A stretch of 50,364 nt of DNA from Planctomycetota bacterium (lineage in GTDB: Bacteria > Planctomycetota > Phycisphaerae > Sedimentisphaerales > Anaerobacaceae): NCBI GenBank assembly GCA_022563885.1, contig JADFMM010000011.1, forward strand, positions 1 through 50,364. Direction: 5' to 3'. The notes under the pieces were generated by a model. That model saw only the letters and a program-made list of their open reading frames with translations. It was not told where the DNA came from and did not search any database. A program made the translations under genes and the position numbers. This document shows, piece by piece, positions 41,571 through 50,364 of the stretch (position 1 is the stretch's first letter; every line of letters starts with the position of its first letter).

Positions 41571-42941
41571 TCAGCGTCCCTCGGCAAGCAGTTCCTTCAT
41601 CGCCGCCATCAGCACGCCCTCCACCTGGGGAGCGACCCGCGAGGCGTCAGGACTCGTCTCGTATCCACCCTGCGAATATGAGATCTCCGTGCCGATATAG
41701 CCCGGACCATAGTCTCCGTAAGCGGCCATACACACCATGCTGTCCGGCTTGAAGGCCTGCGCCGCAATCTGGTACTCTACAAAAAGCTCACCCGGCAGGT
41801 GCAATACACTGGCAGCGCCCAAGTGGAGGCAGGAGATCTCGGTTTCATGGCCGCTGTTATGTCTCTGTAGCCATGCCAAATGCGATGCGGCCCCAAGTCG
41901 CTTGGTGGCCTCGGCATTGGCATCATCCAACAGCGCTAGCAGATCCTGTTCCACCAAATGCCTGGCAATGGGAAGCCGCACGCGTTTGACACGCCAGCGA
42001 ATATCCGAGCCAACAATCGGAGTCTTTACCGTTGATTGCCAGGCCCGCTGCATGCCGTCGGCCAGGCGCTGGGCCAGAATTGGTCGCATCTTCTCCGAGC
42101 CGTCATTATACTTGCCGGCGGCGATGTTGCCGCCGGCGCCGCTAAAATGAATATGCGTGAGGCCGGGATACTTCGCCTCGCATAGGCTGCGGGCCATACC
42201 CACAAAGTCCGCGGACACGTCGCCCTGGCCATAGTGGCTCATCGGATGGGTCGCGTAGTAGCTCAACATCGCAATCGCTTCGTCACCCTCCCAAAAGCTG
42301 AGCAGACGCACCCAGGGATCGATCAGGCCTTCGGGTTCGTCGATGGTGGCAGGATCGGTGCAACTGCTCCAACGCATGACCCTCACCCGACCGTCGCTGC
42401 CCAGGATGCGTCGGTTGGAGGCCACTTTTTCAACCCTGGCCTTGCCGACACCGAGATGGGTCACGGGCCGGGCATGGGCCACTGCCTCTTGGATGGCCTT
42501 GACGCAACGGTCGATCGTCTGGTGGGCAAAGGGGATGTCAAAGTGCTCCGTCTCCATGCCACGTTGCTGAAGCAGGGCCGCCGCGGCGAAATCGCAGCGC
42601 GGGCCGTCATGCTGGTGTAGGGCGTGAAGGGCGACTCTGTCCCGGGTCGTGCCGGCCGCCCGGGCCAATGCCTCGCGCCACTGATCGTGGCCGCTGTTAC
42701 TGATCCCGATCCAATCCACGGCACACAGGACAATCGGTTTATCCCGCCCCATCAGGACAATGCCCCGGGCGCTGAGCGAATCATCGATCTTCCGCGTCAA
42801 GGCATAGGCCACCGGACTGCCAATGGGTGGGGTCGCGTCTACGTTGAAAGTGGCGATGCGCAGAGTCTCGTCACCTCTTGCCGGCAGCGCGAAACAGCAT
42901 AGCCCCATCAGTACTATGACACTCGCGGTTAGATATCGCAT
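41571..42941 (-). CDS. Neutral/alkaline ceramidase-like secreted hydrolase
   Basis: The 456-residue product has a signal peptide (MRYLTASVIVLMGLCCFALP) and begins RIATFNVDATPPIGSPV. It has VALHALHQHDGPRCDF and YYATHPMSHYGQGDVSADFV as expected zinc-binding and active-site blocks, and THIHFSGAGGNIAAG later. These match the ceramidase-N-terminal family, numerous in Planctomycetota and probably not all ceramidases. An AGAGG precedes the ATG at 42941. The locus is isolated from the polysaccharide operon by intergenic repeats. Confidence 0.85.
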   Translation of the reverse strand: MRYLTASVIVLMGLCCFALPARGDETLRIATFNVDATPPIGSPVAYALTRKIDDSLSARGIVLMGRDKPIVLCAVDWIGISNSGHDQWREALARAAGTTRDRVALHALHQHDGPRCDFAAAALLQQRGMETEHFDIPFAHQTIDRCVKAIQEAVAHARPVTHLGVGKARVEKVASNRRILGSDGRVRVMRWSSCTDPATIDEPEGLIDPWVRLLSFWEGDEAIAMLSYYATHPMSHYGQGDVSADFVGMARSLCEAKYPGLTHIHFSGAGGNIAAGKYNDGSEKMRPILAQRLADGMQRAWQSTVKTPIVGSDIRWRVKRVRLPIARHLVEQDLLALLDDANAEATKRLGAASHLAWLQRHNSGHETEISCLHLGAASVLHLPGELFVEYQIAAQAFKPDSMVCMAAYGDYGPGYIGTEISYSQGGYETSPDASRVAPQVEGVLMAAMKELLAEGR

Positions 42942-42975
42942 GGCATGTACCTCTTTCCGATAAACTTCGATAACA

Positions 42976-43013
42976 AGGCTGTGTCGGAAAACTCGATCTG
43001 GCTTCGAGCGGCC
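42976..43013 (+). repeat. Family 2 half element
   Basis: AGGCTGTGTCGGAAAACTC followed by GATCTGGCTTCGAGCGGC matches the reverse complement of the right arm of the full copy (18780-18818) almost base for base. No partner arm is found downstream. Confidence 0.75.
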
Positions 43014-43480
43014 CCTTTTTCAAATTATTTACCCACGGATCCTTCGAGATAATTTTACATCATTACCACGGAGAAGCCAGTCTTGGGGAAAGGTTCAAGC
43101 TTCGCTTGAATTAAGGTCTTCTACCATGGAGAGCATGAAGACACATGAAGGGCTCTCGCCGAGGCTTAAGGGGGTGATCCTTTCTTGGAAGGCTTCTGCT
43201 GTGACGTGGGCTGCGCCAGGCTGGCCCACTCTGTATGGAACGGCTTGGTTGTGCCGCGAAAGGGCCGTTCAAACAATGCGTCAGCACATAAGAGCAAGAA
43301 ACTTCCATCCGCTTCACTCACAAACCCATAGGGCCACTCCATTCACTAAACCAGCCGTCATGCGAGGACAAGCCCGTCTCGGCGTGGGAAACTTGTTTCC
43401 CTAAGCGGAGACGGGCGCAGGACTCCTTCGCAGAAGCCTGCGCAGCAGGGCAGGACGGCGATCTGAGCACAAGCCAGACG

Positions 43481-43786
43481 TCATGACGACGCGACAACCT
43501 TCATGTCTCTCCATGATGTTAGAAAATACACCCTTACGCGCTCAGACAATGAGACCCAACTAGTGCTCGAGTACTGAGAGCAAGCTATTACATTGCCCGG
43601 TTGAAGTTTTTCTCCATCTTTTCTCTGCGTTCTCTGCGAGCTCTTCGAGAGCCAAACTTTTTCTCGTTCCGGCCGAAGGCCGGTCCGTGATCTATGAATT
43701 CCCTGTGGTGCAGCGTAGACCATGCCCATGCCACCCTGGCCAAGCTTGCTCGTGATTTTGTAGTGGGCGATGGTGGTGTTGATCAT
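43481..43786 (-). pseudogene. Truncated Ser/Thr protein kinase 5' end (copy 2) fused to repeat
   Basis: The minus-strand frame starts MINTTIAHYKITSKLG and continues QGGMGMVYAA, the glycine-rich loop of a bacterial Ser/Thr kinase. At about 43725 the homology ends and a repeat containing CGGCCTTCGGCCG (43670-43682) takes over. No kinase core, lysine or HRD motif follows. AGGAC lies just before the ATG. The same opening occurs at 43955, differing at three third-codon positions only. The frame is open to 43481 but the rest is repeat. Confidence 0.7.
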
Positions 43787-43793
43787 GGTGTCC

Positions 43794-43955
43794 TCATTCT
43801 AGATAATTTCTCACGGAGCCACGGAGACACGGAGGAATGTTGCTTCTCCCCCTGTTTTCTCCGTGCCTTTGTGCCTCTGTGAGAGATAATACTGGTTCCG
43901 GCCGAAGGCCGAGCTTGCTCGTTATTTTGTAGTGTGCGATGGTGGTGTTGATCAT
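43794..43955 (-). pseudogene. Truncated Ser/Thr protein kinase 5' end (copy 1) fused to repeat
   Basis: The frame at 43955 again starts MINTTIAHYKITSKLG and breaks at the final Gly codon, which is shared with the palindrome CGGCCTTCGGCCG (43899-43911). After that it runs through the 76-bp CACGGAG element. The frame extends upstream to 44021, but the ATG at 43955 is the kinase start. It is probably a kinase gene remnant interrupted or replaced by repeats. Confidence 0.65.
43809..43884. repeat. 76-bp CACGGAG inverted-repeat element
   Basis: TCTCACGGAGCCACGGAGAC (43809-43828) is imperfectly inverted to the end at 43856-43884, where GTGCCTTTGTGCCTCTGTGA is read. Such 'cacagagg / cacggaga' palindromes are known as dispersed non-coding repeats in many environmental bacterial genomes. 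It separates the two kinase fragments. Confidence 0.65.
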
Positions 43956-44114
43956 GGCGGGAGTGTAACGGAATATCGTGCTGCTGTCAGCCACCGGCGA
44001 GCTTCTTGCCTTGCTTGTCATGGACCCTATTGGGTATCGCTATTTATCTGGCACAAACCGCATGCCAGAGACTATGATCTCTGCGCAGTTTGTGAATTCG
44101 CTGTTTCCTTGAGG

Positions 44115-45650
44115 ATGCTGAGGGTGCAAGAACCCTATATCAAACGTATCTTGTCGGCACAGGTGTATGATGTGGCTGTGGAAACACCCATCGACGCGAT
44201 GCCTGCGCTCAGCCAGGCGCTGAACAACCAGGTTCTCAGCAAACGCGAGGATCTGCAGACGGGCTTCAGTTTCAAGCTGCGGGGGGCGTATCACAAGATT
44301 TCACGTCTCTCGCCAGCCCAACGCAAGAGAGGCGTGGTGGCGGCATCCGCCGGGAATCATGCTCAAGGCGTCGCGCTGTCGGCTCGCACACTCCGTACCG
44401 CGGCCACCATCGTCATGCCGGTGACCACACCGGCCATCAAGGTCGACTCCACCAAGGCCTTGGGGGGCAAGGCGGTTCGGGTGATCTTGCATGGGGACCG
44501 CTTCGATGATGCCTGTGACAGGGCGCTGGCCATCTGCCGTCAGAGCGGCGCCACTTTTGTTCACCCCTACGACGATCCCGATATCATCGCGGGACAGGGC
44601 ACCATCGGCGTGGAGATCCAACGCCAGTGCACCGGAGCCCTGGACAAGGTCTTTATTCCCGTGGGTGGCGGCGGACTGCTGGCCGGCATCGGGGTCTACC
44701 TCAAGTATGTGCGGCCCGATACCAAGATTATTGCGGTTGAATGCGAGGAGTCGGCCTGCCTGAAGGCGGCGCTCAAGGCCGGTAAACGCGTCACCCTCCC
44801 CCATGTGGGCATTTTTGCGGACGGCGTGGCCGTGGCTCAGATCGGCAAGGAGCCCTTTCGTCTGGCCTGCAAGGTGGTCGACGATTGCGTCACGGTCAGC
44901 AACGATGAAATCTGTGCCGCCATCAAGAAGAATTTCGATGATACCCGTTCCATTGCCGAGCCCGCGGGAGCGCTGGCCCTGGCAGGCCTCATCAAATACG
45001 TCCAGCGAAAAAGGCTCCGCCGGCAAACCCTGCTGGCCATCAACAGCGGCGCCAATACCAATTTCGATCGCCTGCGCTACGTGTCGGAACGCTACGGGAT
45101 CGGCCAGCAGACCGAGGCCATGTTTGCGATTACCATTGCCGAGTCGGCCGGCACTCTGCTGTCACTGTGCCAGACCCTGGGTGGTTTTGACATCACGGAG
45201 TTTAACTACCGTTGGCACGATCCCAAGTCCGCCAACATCTTTGTGGGACTCAAGCTACCCCATGGCGGCCAGGACAGACGCAAGATCATGCAGAAGCTCC
45301 GCAGGCGGGGTCTCAAGATTCAGGACCTATCCGGCAATGAAATGGCCAAGCTGCACGTGGGCTATATGATCGGAGGTCGCCTCGCGGCGCACCAAGACGA
45401 ACGCATCTTCCGTTTTGAATTTCCCGAACGCCCCGGCATCCTCCAGGAGTTCCTGACGATGATGCGCAGTCGTTGGAACATCTCCCTCTTCCACTACCGC
45501 CAACACGGCGGCACCTACGCCAATGTCCTCATCGGTCTGCAGGGGCTGCCCGGCCAGGATCATGCCATGGAAGCATTCCTCGAAGAGTGGCCCTATCCGC
45601 ACTGGGAAGAGACCAACAATGTGGCCTGCAGGCTCTTCTTGAGGTCTTGA
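44115..45650 (+). CDS. ilvA: Threonine ammonia-lyase, biosynthetic type
   Basis: IlvA deaminates threonine to 2-oxobutanoate, the first committed step of isoleucine synthesis. The pyridoxal phosphate lysine is Lys54 in FSFKLRGAYH. AASAGNHAQGVA and VGGGGLLAG are the substrate and phosphate loops. The C terminus holds two ACT-like regulatory domains (ESAGTLLSLCQTLGGFDITE and then FEFPERPGILQEFLTMM), the form inhibited by isoleucine in other bacteria. From the ATG at 44115 the length is 511 residues, typical of the family. The frame is open to 43932, but that part overlaps repeat sequence. GTG at 44124 is an alternative start. It converges on the oxidoreductase gene with a 13-bp gap. Confidence 0.95.
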   Translation: MLRVQEPYIKRILSAQVYDVAVETPIDAMPALSQALNNQVLSKREDLQTGFSFKLRGAYHKISRLSPAQRKRGVVAASAGNHAQGVALSARTLRTAATIVMPVTTPAIKVDSTKALGGKAVRVILHGDRFDDACDRALAICRQSGATFVHPYDDPDIIAGQGTIGVEIQRQCTGALDKVFIPVGGGGLLAGIGVYLKYVRPDTKIIAVECEESACLKAALKAGKRVTLPHVGIFADGVAVAQIGKEPFRLACKVVDDCVTVSNDEICAAIKKNFDDTRSIAEPAGALALAGLIKYVQRKRLRRQTLLAINSGANTNFDRLRYVSERYGIGQQTEAMFAITIAESAGTLLSLCQTLGGFDITEFNYRWHDPKSANIFVGLKLPHGGQDRRKIMQKLRRRGLKIQDLSGNEMAKLHVGYMIGGRLAAHQDERIFRFEFPERPGILQEFLTMMRSRWNISLFHYRQHGGTYANVLIGLQGLPGQDHAMEAFLEEWPYPHWEETNNVACRLFLRS

Positions 45651-45663
45651 CGGCAAGGGCCAC

Positions 45664-47097
45664 TCATACGGTGTCCGGGATGACGTAGGGTCGACGGTAG
45701 CTGCGTTTCAGGAGTCTGTTGGCCTTGTGTGCAAACTCTCCGGTGAATCGTTCCATCGTCGGATCCATCTTGAGCATGGGGCCGAGAATGCAGGGTGTCT
45801 GCTTCAGATCGATGTGGTTGACGAGCAGGTGCTCATGCAGGCGGTTCAATGATTCCTCCAGAGCGGCATTGCCGCCGATCGAGTTCATGATCTGATCGGG
45901 GGAGGCCTCTTTGCCGACCCGATAGGAGATATTGCCCATGTGACAGAGGGCGGCGGAGAGATGGCCTTCAAGCACTTCCGCGGTCAGGTCGGAGCGTTTG
46001 CGGCTGCGAACGGCCTTGATGAAGTTGGCCTTGTGGCTGCCGCCTCCGTCCCGCGCGAATTGTTTAATCTTCTTGCCCTGCTTGTCATAGGCCCAACCGC
46101 CCACGAAATAGCCTCCTTCGCATTCGACCACGACACCCCCACGGGTATCCCGGTAGTGGTCCATGGCGGAGCCGCCCTTGCTCGACGGTAGACCCCGCAG
46201 TTCAAAGAGAATCGGCACGGGCTGATAGTCGTAGTAGACAAGTTGCGTGTTGGGCGTTTCGCCGTCGTCGTCGTAGCCGAATCGACCGCCGAGAGAGAGT
46301 ACGCGGGGCGCCAGTTGATTGTGGTCGACGATCCAGCGACAGATGTCCATCCAGTGAATGCCGTTGTTGCCGAAGTCTCCGTCACCCGTCGGCCAGACCC
46401 AGTGCCAGTCGTAATGCAGACTCTTGCGCATCAGGGGCGTCTTCGGCGCGGGACCACACCAGAGGTCATAGTCCACGGATTTGGGAATGGCCTGGGGACC
46501 ACTGACCTTGCCGATGCTGTCACGTCGTACGTAGCAGATGCCGCGGACCAGTTTCATCTTGCCAAGGTTCCCCTGGCGGATGTATTCAATCGCCTCCTGC
46601 AGACCCGCATCGGAGCGCCGCTGGGTGCCGGACTGCACGATGCGATTGTATGTGCGCGCCGCGTTGACCATCTGACGGCCTTCCCAGACGGTGTGCGAGA
46701 CCGGCTTCTCCACGTAGACGTCCTTGCCCGCCTGACAACCCCAGACGGTGACCAGGGCATGCCAGTGATTGGGCGAGGCGGTCACCACGGCATCGATGGC
46801 ATCGTCCTCGAGGAGTCTGCGATAATCGACGTAGGTATCCACGCGCTCGCCGCGCTTGCTAAATTCTTCGGTCTCACGGTCAAGCAGGCTCCGATCGGGA
46901 TCACAGACAGCCACCACCCGCACACCCTCCATCTGGCGGAACCACTTGATGTGATTGCGGCCCTGATTGCGGATGCCGACCACGGCCACCCGAATATCGT
47001 CGTTGGCGCCGAGAACGCGAGAAGAGGGCAATGACAGTGTTGCACCCGCTGCAAGCGTTCCCTTGATGAATCTTCGACGTGTGATTGATCGTTTCAT
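45664..47097 (-). CDS. Tat-exported Gfo/Idh/MocA family oxidoreductase
   Basis: The 477-residue product has a twin-arginine signal (ITRRRFIKGTLAAGATLSLP), so it probably folds with NAD(P) before export. The Rossmann start is DDIRVAVVGIRNQGRNH. The conserved VEKPVSH block contains the catalytic-site lysine, and SPNHWHALVTVWGCQAGKDV is typical of planctomycete members. Such proteins oxidise sugars or cyclitols and suit 3-keto-sugar pathways together with DUF1080 proteins. GAGGTGA lies just before the ATG. The following sulfatase on the same strand is 80 bp upstream and could share a transcript. Confidence 0.9.
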   Translation of the reverse strand: MKRSITRRRFIKGTLAAGATLSLPSSRVLGANDDIRVAVVGIRNQGRNHIKWFRQMEGVRVVAVCDPDRSLLDRETEEFSKRGERVDTYVDYRRLLEDDAIDAVVTASPNHWHALVTVWGCQAGKDVYVEKPVSHTVWEGRQMVNAARTYNRIVQSGTQRRSDAGLQEAIEYIRQGNLGKMKLVRGICYVRRDSIGKVSGPQAIPKSVDYDLWCGPAPKTPLMRKSLHYDWHWVWPTGDGDFGNNGIHWMDICRWIVDHNQLAPRVLSLGGRFGYDDDGETPNTQLVYYDYQPVPILFELRGLPSSKGGSAMDHYRDTRGGVVVECEGGYFVGGWAYDKQGKKIKQFARDGGGSHKANFIKAVRSRKRSDLTAEVLEGHLSAALCHMGNISYRVGKEASPDQIMNSIGGNAALEESLNRLHEHLLVNHIDLKQTPCILGPMLKMDPTMERFTGEFAHKANRLLKRSYRRPYVIPDTV

Positions 47098-47177
47098 GGG
47101 TCACCTCTTTTCTCTTTTGGTCGGGGTTTTCTTGAAAAATTATTCTTAACTCTCGAATCAACAAGTCATCAGAATCC

Positions 47178-48665
47178 TCATTTGTTCTTGAATGAAGGGT
47201 GCTGGGGCGCGCCGCCAAGGTAGGGATATTCGTCGAATTGATCCCCTTGCCCGAGGGCACGGGGATCGCCGGTTCGTTGAAGTTGATCCATTAACTGTGC
47301 GGCCAGGACAGCCTTCACGGACGCGTAGGCGGGATTGTCCGCTAGATTCACCAGTTGCTCCGGATCCTGGATGCAGTCGTACAGCTCTTCTGCGGGGCGC
47401 ATGCCAAAAGACAGATCCCAGAGGCGTCGGTGGTGATCGTCCAGGTCCTTGTTATCGTTCATGTAAGTCTTGGTGGGGCCGTTGTCACAATCGGCCAGCC
47501 AGGCGCCGGGGACGGCGGCCTGACGATAGTTGGGCGTTCCCGAAGGCCAGCGATCCGGCTTGAAGTTTGCAATGTAGAGGAAGGCATGGTTGCGGATGCC
47601 CCTGCAGGGATACCCGCCCATGTGACCTTCCTGGCCGGGTACGTGTCGTTCCTTTCCATGTAGAACGAAGGCGCGGCTGTCTGGCTCGACGACTCCGTCC
47701 TTTTCACTCGTCAGGAGGGTGATCAGACTCCTGCCGGTCATGACCTGGGGAATGGCGACACCGGCGATCTGGAGAAAAGTCGGCGCCAGATCGGTCAGGC
47801 TGACGAAGTCTTCGATCCTGCGTCCGGGGTGCTTGATCTTGGCGCCCCAGCGAATGGCCAGGGGAACGCGTGCACCGGAATCGTAGAGATTGCTCTTGCA
47901 CCTGGGAAAGGGCATACCGTGATCACCGGTCATCACGATGATGGTATTCTCGATTTCCCCGATCTCTTCGAGTTTCTCCAGGGCGGCAGCGACGTCCCTG
48001 TCGAAACGCTGGACCTCGAAGTAATAGTCCGCCACATCCCCGCGAACCGCAAGGCTATCGGGAAAACACTCGAAGAGCCGAATCTTGCTCAGATCCATGC
48101 CACTCTTGACCCCCGAATTCAGGACATAGCCCCGATGGGGATCGCTCGCCCCCAGGAAGAAACAGAAGGGCGCTCCCCTGGGTCGGGCGTCGAGGAACTC
48201 AGCAAAGCCCTTGTTGTAGCGCTTGCCGGCGGGATGTTTCTCCCAGTCCGTCAACTTGCCCGGGCCCCAACTCTTGCGCCAGGAACCGACGTGATATCCG
48301 CTCTCTTCCAGCAGGAGCGGATAGGTCGGCGTACTGGGATGAAGCGTACTCCAGAGGTTTCCACCGGGCCCCAAGCGCCAGTGGAACTGGCCGGTCAGGA
48401 GGGCATTGCGCGAAGGCGTGCAGGAGGGTGATGAGACATAGGCATGCTCGAACAACACCCCTTCCCTGGCAAGCCGATCGAAGGCGGGCGTCTTGACCAC
48501 CGGATCACCGTAGGCACCGGCGTGGGGCCAGCCCCAGTCATCGGCGATGGCAAAGAGGATGTTGGGTCGTTTAGCACCGTTCTGATCCCCATGGAGCAAC
48601 GGGACAGTCGTCAAAAGGATCACGACGACAAGCAAACGTTTGATGAACGAGAGTCTCATATTCAC
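47178..48665 (-). CDS. Secreted sulfatase (heparan N-sulfatase-like)
   Basis: The 495-residue product has a signal peptide (SFIKRLLVVVILLTTVPLLH) and RPNILFAIADDWGWPHAGAY. SPSCTPSRNALLTGQFHWRL holds the CxPxR motif with Cys82. IVMTGDHGMPFPRCKSNLYD is typical of the sulfamidase/heparan N-sulfatase branch, though the substrate is not settled. The GTG at 48665 is the better start because AGGAGGG lies seven bases before it; the ATG two codons later has the same site farther away. It probably heads a transcript with the Gfo/Idh/MocA gene. Confidence 0.88.
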   Translation of the reverse strand: MNMRLSFIKRLLVVVILLTTVPLLHGDQNGAKRPNILFAIADDWGWPHAGAYGDPVVKTPAFDRLAREGVLFEHAYVSSPSCTPSRNALLTGQFHWRLGPGGNLWSTLHPSTPTYPLLLEESGYHVGSWRKSWGPGKLTDWEKHPAGKRYNKGFAEFLDARPRGAPFCFFLGASDPHRGYVLNSGVKSGMDLSKIRLFECFPDSLAVRGDVADYYFEVQRFDRDVAAALEKLEEIGEIENTIIVMTGDHGMPFPRCKSNLYDSGARVPLAIRWGAKIKHPGRRIEDFVSLTDLAPTFLQIAGVAIPQVMTGRSLITLLTSEKDGVVEPDSRAFVLHGKERHVPGQEGHMGGYPCRGIRNHAFLYIANFKPDRWPSGTPNYRQAAVPGAWLADCDNGPTKTYMNDNKDLDDHHRRLWDLSFGMRPAEELYDCIQDPEQLVNLADNPAYASVKAVLAAQLMDQLQRTGDPRALGQGDQFDEYPYLGGAPQHPSFKNK

Positions 48666-49056
48666 GGTTTACCCTCCTGGAAAGCCATATCAAGGTGAAG
48701 TCTTAGAGAGACGAACATACCACGAATTCTACGCCAAAGCGTTCTCCAAGTCTAATACAGAGCGACTTATTGGGGTAGTGGCTTGGTCTCAACTTGTCAT
48801 CTCTCGGCCTTCATTCGGCGTGCATAGCACAAGCGCTGTCCCTGGGTCATCCAAGGTTCTTCGACACACGCCCACTGGACATCATCCTTGAATCTACACC
48901 CGAACATGACAATAATGCGCCTTTCCCTATGAAACAGCCGCAAGACTCTTTCAGGACGAATAGGGTCACCAAGAGATCGTCGCATACGATTGGGTGAAGC
49001 GGTGCTGCGTGAATAAGTCTTCTTCCGGTATGCAGAGCATCTAGAAGGGTGAAGTC
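48666..49056. other. Divergent spacer between two sulfatase genes
   Basis: About 390 bp separate divergent sulfatase genes and must hold both promoters; no confident elements were found. Short frames (48640-48891 plus, 48797-48985 minus) have no motif or ribosome-binding site and are not called. AAGGGTGA just before 49057 serves the last gene. Confidence 0.5.
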
Positions 49057-50364
49057 ATGAAAGCCATGCCTGTCTCAAGGACGCGAAAGAAGCGATTCAC
49101 TGTTGCCATGACGGTATTGGCATGGAGTTTGATCTCGGTCATGGGGAATTCTGTCGGAGCAGCCCAGCACCGTCCCAATGTCATCGTCATTCTCTCCGAC
49201 GATCAGGGATGGGGGGACCTGAGCGCAAATGGCAACAGCAACCTTGCAACCCCGCACATCGATTCCCTGGCCGCTGAGGGTGCGAAGTTCGACCGTTTTT
49301 ATGTCTGCCCCGTCTGTTCACCCACCCGTGCCGAGTTCTTGACGGGTCGCTACCATCCGCGGAGCGGCGTGTACAGCACGTCGGCCGGGGGCGAACGGAT
49401 GGACCTGGACGAAACGACGATTGCCGACACCTTCAAGGCGGCGGGGTATGCCACCGGGGCCTTCGGGAAGTGGCACAATGGCATGCAGTATCCTTATCAT
49501 CCCAATGGACGCGGCTTCGACGAGTACTACGGATTCTGTTCCGGGCACTGGGGTAACTACTTCAGCCCTCCCCTCGATCACAACGGAAAGATCGTCAGGG
49601 GCAAGGGATTCGTGATCGATGACTTTACCGACCGGGCCATCGCATTCATCGAGCAGAGTAACAGAGCCGGCAAGCCCTTCTTCGCCTACCTCCCCTACAA
49701 CACGCCCCATTCTCCCATGCAGGTGCCCGACCGCTGGTGGGACAGATTCAAGGACAAAGAGCTGGAGATGCACAACCGCGATCCCCAGCGTGAGAACGTG
49801 GCCCACATTCGGGCGGCGCTGGCCATGTGTGAGAACATCGACTGGAATGTGGGCCGATTGCTTGCCAAACTCGATGACCTGAACATCGCCGAAGAGACCA
49901 TTGTCGTCTACTTCTGTGACAATGGGCCCAATGGATGGCGCTGGAACGGCGGCATGAAGGGCCGCAAGGGCTCGACGGATGAGGGCGGCGTGCGGTCGCC
50001 GCTTCATATCCGCTGGACCGGCAAGATCAAGCCCGGCACGGTTCCCCTGCAAATCGGTGCAGCGATTGACCTGCTGCCCACATTGGCGGATCTGGCGGGC
50101 ATCTCTCTCCGCGGAGAGAAGCCGTTGGACGGCATCAGCCTCAAACCCTACCTCATGAAGGATTCACGGAAGTGGCAGTCGCGCTTGATCTTCTCTCATT
50201 GGCGTAACCGGGTGAGTGTGCGTACACAAACACACCGCCTGGATCATCAAGGCCAGCTTTTCGACATGGTAAATGACCCGGGCCAGAACCGTGACATCTC
50301 CAAAGAACAGCCTCGGCTCACCCGGCAACTCCTAAAAGCGGCAGCCGATTGGCGACAGACCGTG
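49057..50364 (+). CDS. Secreted sulfatase (formylglycine type), 3' partial
   Basis: The frame starts at the ATG 49057, with AAGGGTGA upstream, and is open through the end of the window (436 codons), so the C terminus is missing. An N-terminal basic and hydrophobic signal ([19 protein letters not shown]) precedes [36 protein letters not shown] is the CxPxR motif with Cys87. [20 protein letters not shown] and [11 protein letters not shown] are family blocks. It is divergent from the sulfatase at 47178. Its C-terminal part and any operon partners lie outside. Confidence 0.9.
   Translation, partial: MKAMPVSRTRKKRFTVAMTVLAWSLISVMGNSVGAAQHRPNVIVILSDDQGWGDLSANGNSNLATPHIDSLAAEGAKFDRFYVCPVCSPTRAEFLTGRYHPRSGVYSTSAGGERMDLDETTIADTFKAAGYATGAFGKWHNGMQYPYHPNGRGFDEYYGFCSGHWGNYFSPPLDHNGKIVRGKGFVIDDFTDRAIAFIEQSNRAGKPFFAYLPYNTPHSPMQVPDRWWDRFKDKELEMHNRDPQRENVAHIRAALAMCENIDWNVGRLLAKLDDLNIAEETIVVYFCDNGPNGWRWNGGMKGRKGSTDEGGVRSPLHIRWTGKIKPGTVPLQIGAAIDLLPTLADLAGISLRGEKPLDGISLKPYLMKDSRKWQSRLIFSHWRNRVSVRTQTHRLDHQGQLFDMVNDPGQNRDISKEQPRLTRQLLKAAADWRQTV

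Larger units (their letters stand above)
42942..44114. other. Repeat-rich spacer of 1.1 kb before ilvA
   Basis: No intact gene is supported. A family 2 half element is at 42976-43013. CATGGAGAGCATGAAG (43123-43138) is mirrored at 43498-43514 (CCTTCATGTCTCTCCATG). CGGCCGAAGGCCG palindromes lie at 43670-43682 and 43899-43911. A 76-bp CACGGAG inverted element is at 43809-43884, and two kinase 5' ends are at 43737-43786 and 43908-43955. The plus frame at 43126-43404 has no recognisable motif. Confidence 0.6.

Noticed and set aside
43126-43404. A 92-codon plus-strand frame as a gene
   Set aside because: No motif, no ribosome-binding site, and it sits among inverted repeats.
48640-48891. An 83-codon plus-strand frame with YHEFYAKAF
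   Set aside because: It starts inside a sulfatase gene on the other strand, and I know no family with this sequence.

Overview
The window looks like chromosome from a member of the Planctomycetota or a close PVC relative, probably an uncultured lineage. The evidence is the gene content: formylglycine-type sulfatases, a DUF1501 protein, a PSCyt1/DUF1549/DUF1553 (PSD1) cytochrome, DUF1080 domains, a PIG-L deacetylase, a ceramidase-like protein, and a pseudopilin operon with PilM/N/O-like partners. No rRNA, tRNA or CRISPR array was recognised by eye.

Layout. (1) 1-11.4 kb, plus strand: a very long coiled-coil protein built from a 67-residue repeat with a His-rich tail (cut at the window edge), followed by GspF, PilM, PilN, PilO, a GspC/PilP-like protein and five prepilin-like proteins (GspG, H, J, I and K types). 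This is a hybrid type II secretion / type IV pilus assembly operon; the ATPase and the secretin are not in the window. (2) 11.4-20.9 kb: FtsK, a TPR lipoprotein, a decayed ECF sigma factor, HemB, a STAS anti-sigma antagonist and a DinG-family helicase, separated by repeat-rich spacers. (3) 20.9-23.1 kb: a remnant of an AlbA_2/RecG-like regulator, then an AAA ATPase overlapping a DUF4276 (TOPRIM-like) gene, a likely two-gene defence module. (4) 23.2-37.1 kb: a polysaccharide-degradation island with an SGNH-GH53 fusion, two sulfatases, a PIG-L deacetylase, an FG-GAP/DUF1080 protein, DUF1501 and PSD1. Five of its minus-strand genes, from PSD1 to PIG-L, read as one operon. (5) 37.2-50.4 kb: RarD, a carboxypeptidase-regulatory-like secreted protein, an NTF2-like protein, a ceramidase-like protein, biosynthetic threonine ammonia-lyase, a Gfo/Idh/MocA oxidoreductase and two more sulfatases, the last running off the window.

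How the parts fit. The sulfatases, GH53 galactanase, SGNH esterase-like domain, DUF1080 proteins and oxidoreductase are nearly all exported by Sec or Tat and suit breakdown of sulfated, acylated galactan-type polysaccharides. The pseudopilin operon is a possible export or surface system, but no link to the hydrolases is shown.

The least explained material is intergenic. Two families of MITE-like inverted-repeat elements, a GATTACT heptamer palindrome across the ftsK stop, several short palindromic repeats, and two tandem 5' ends of a Ser/Thr kinase joined to such repeats show heavy repeat traffic. Several gene remnants (ECF sigma, AlbA_2-type regulator, AAA_14 ATPase, kinases) lie in these spacers.
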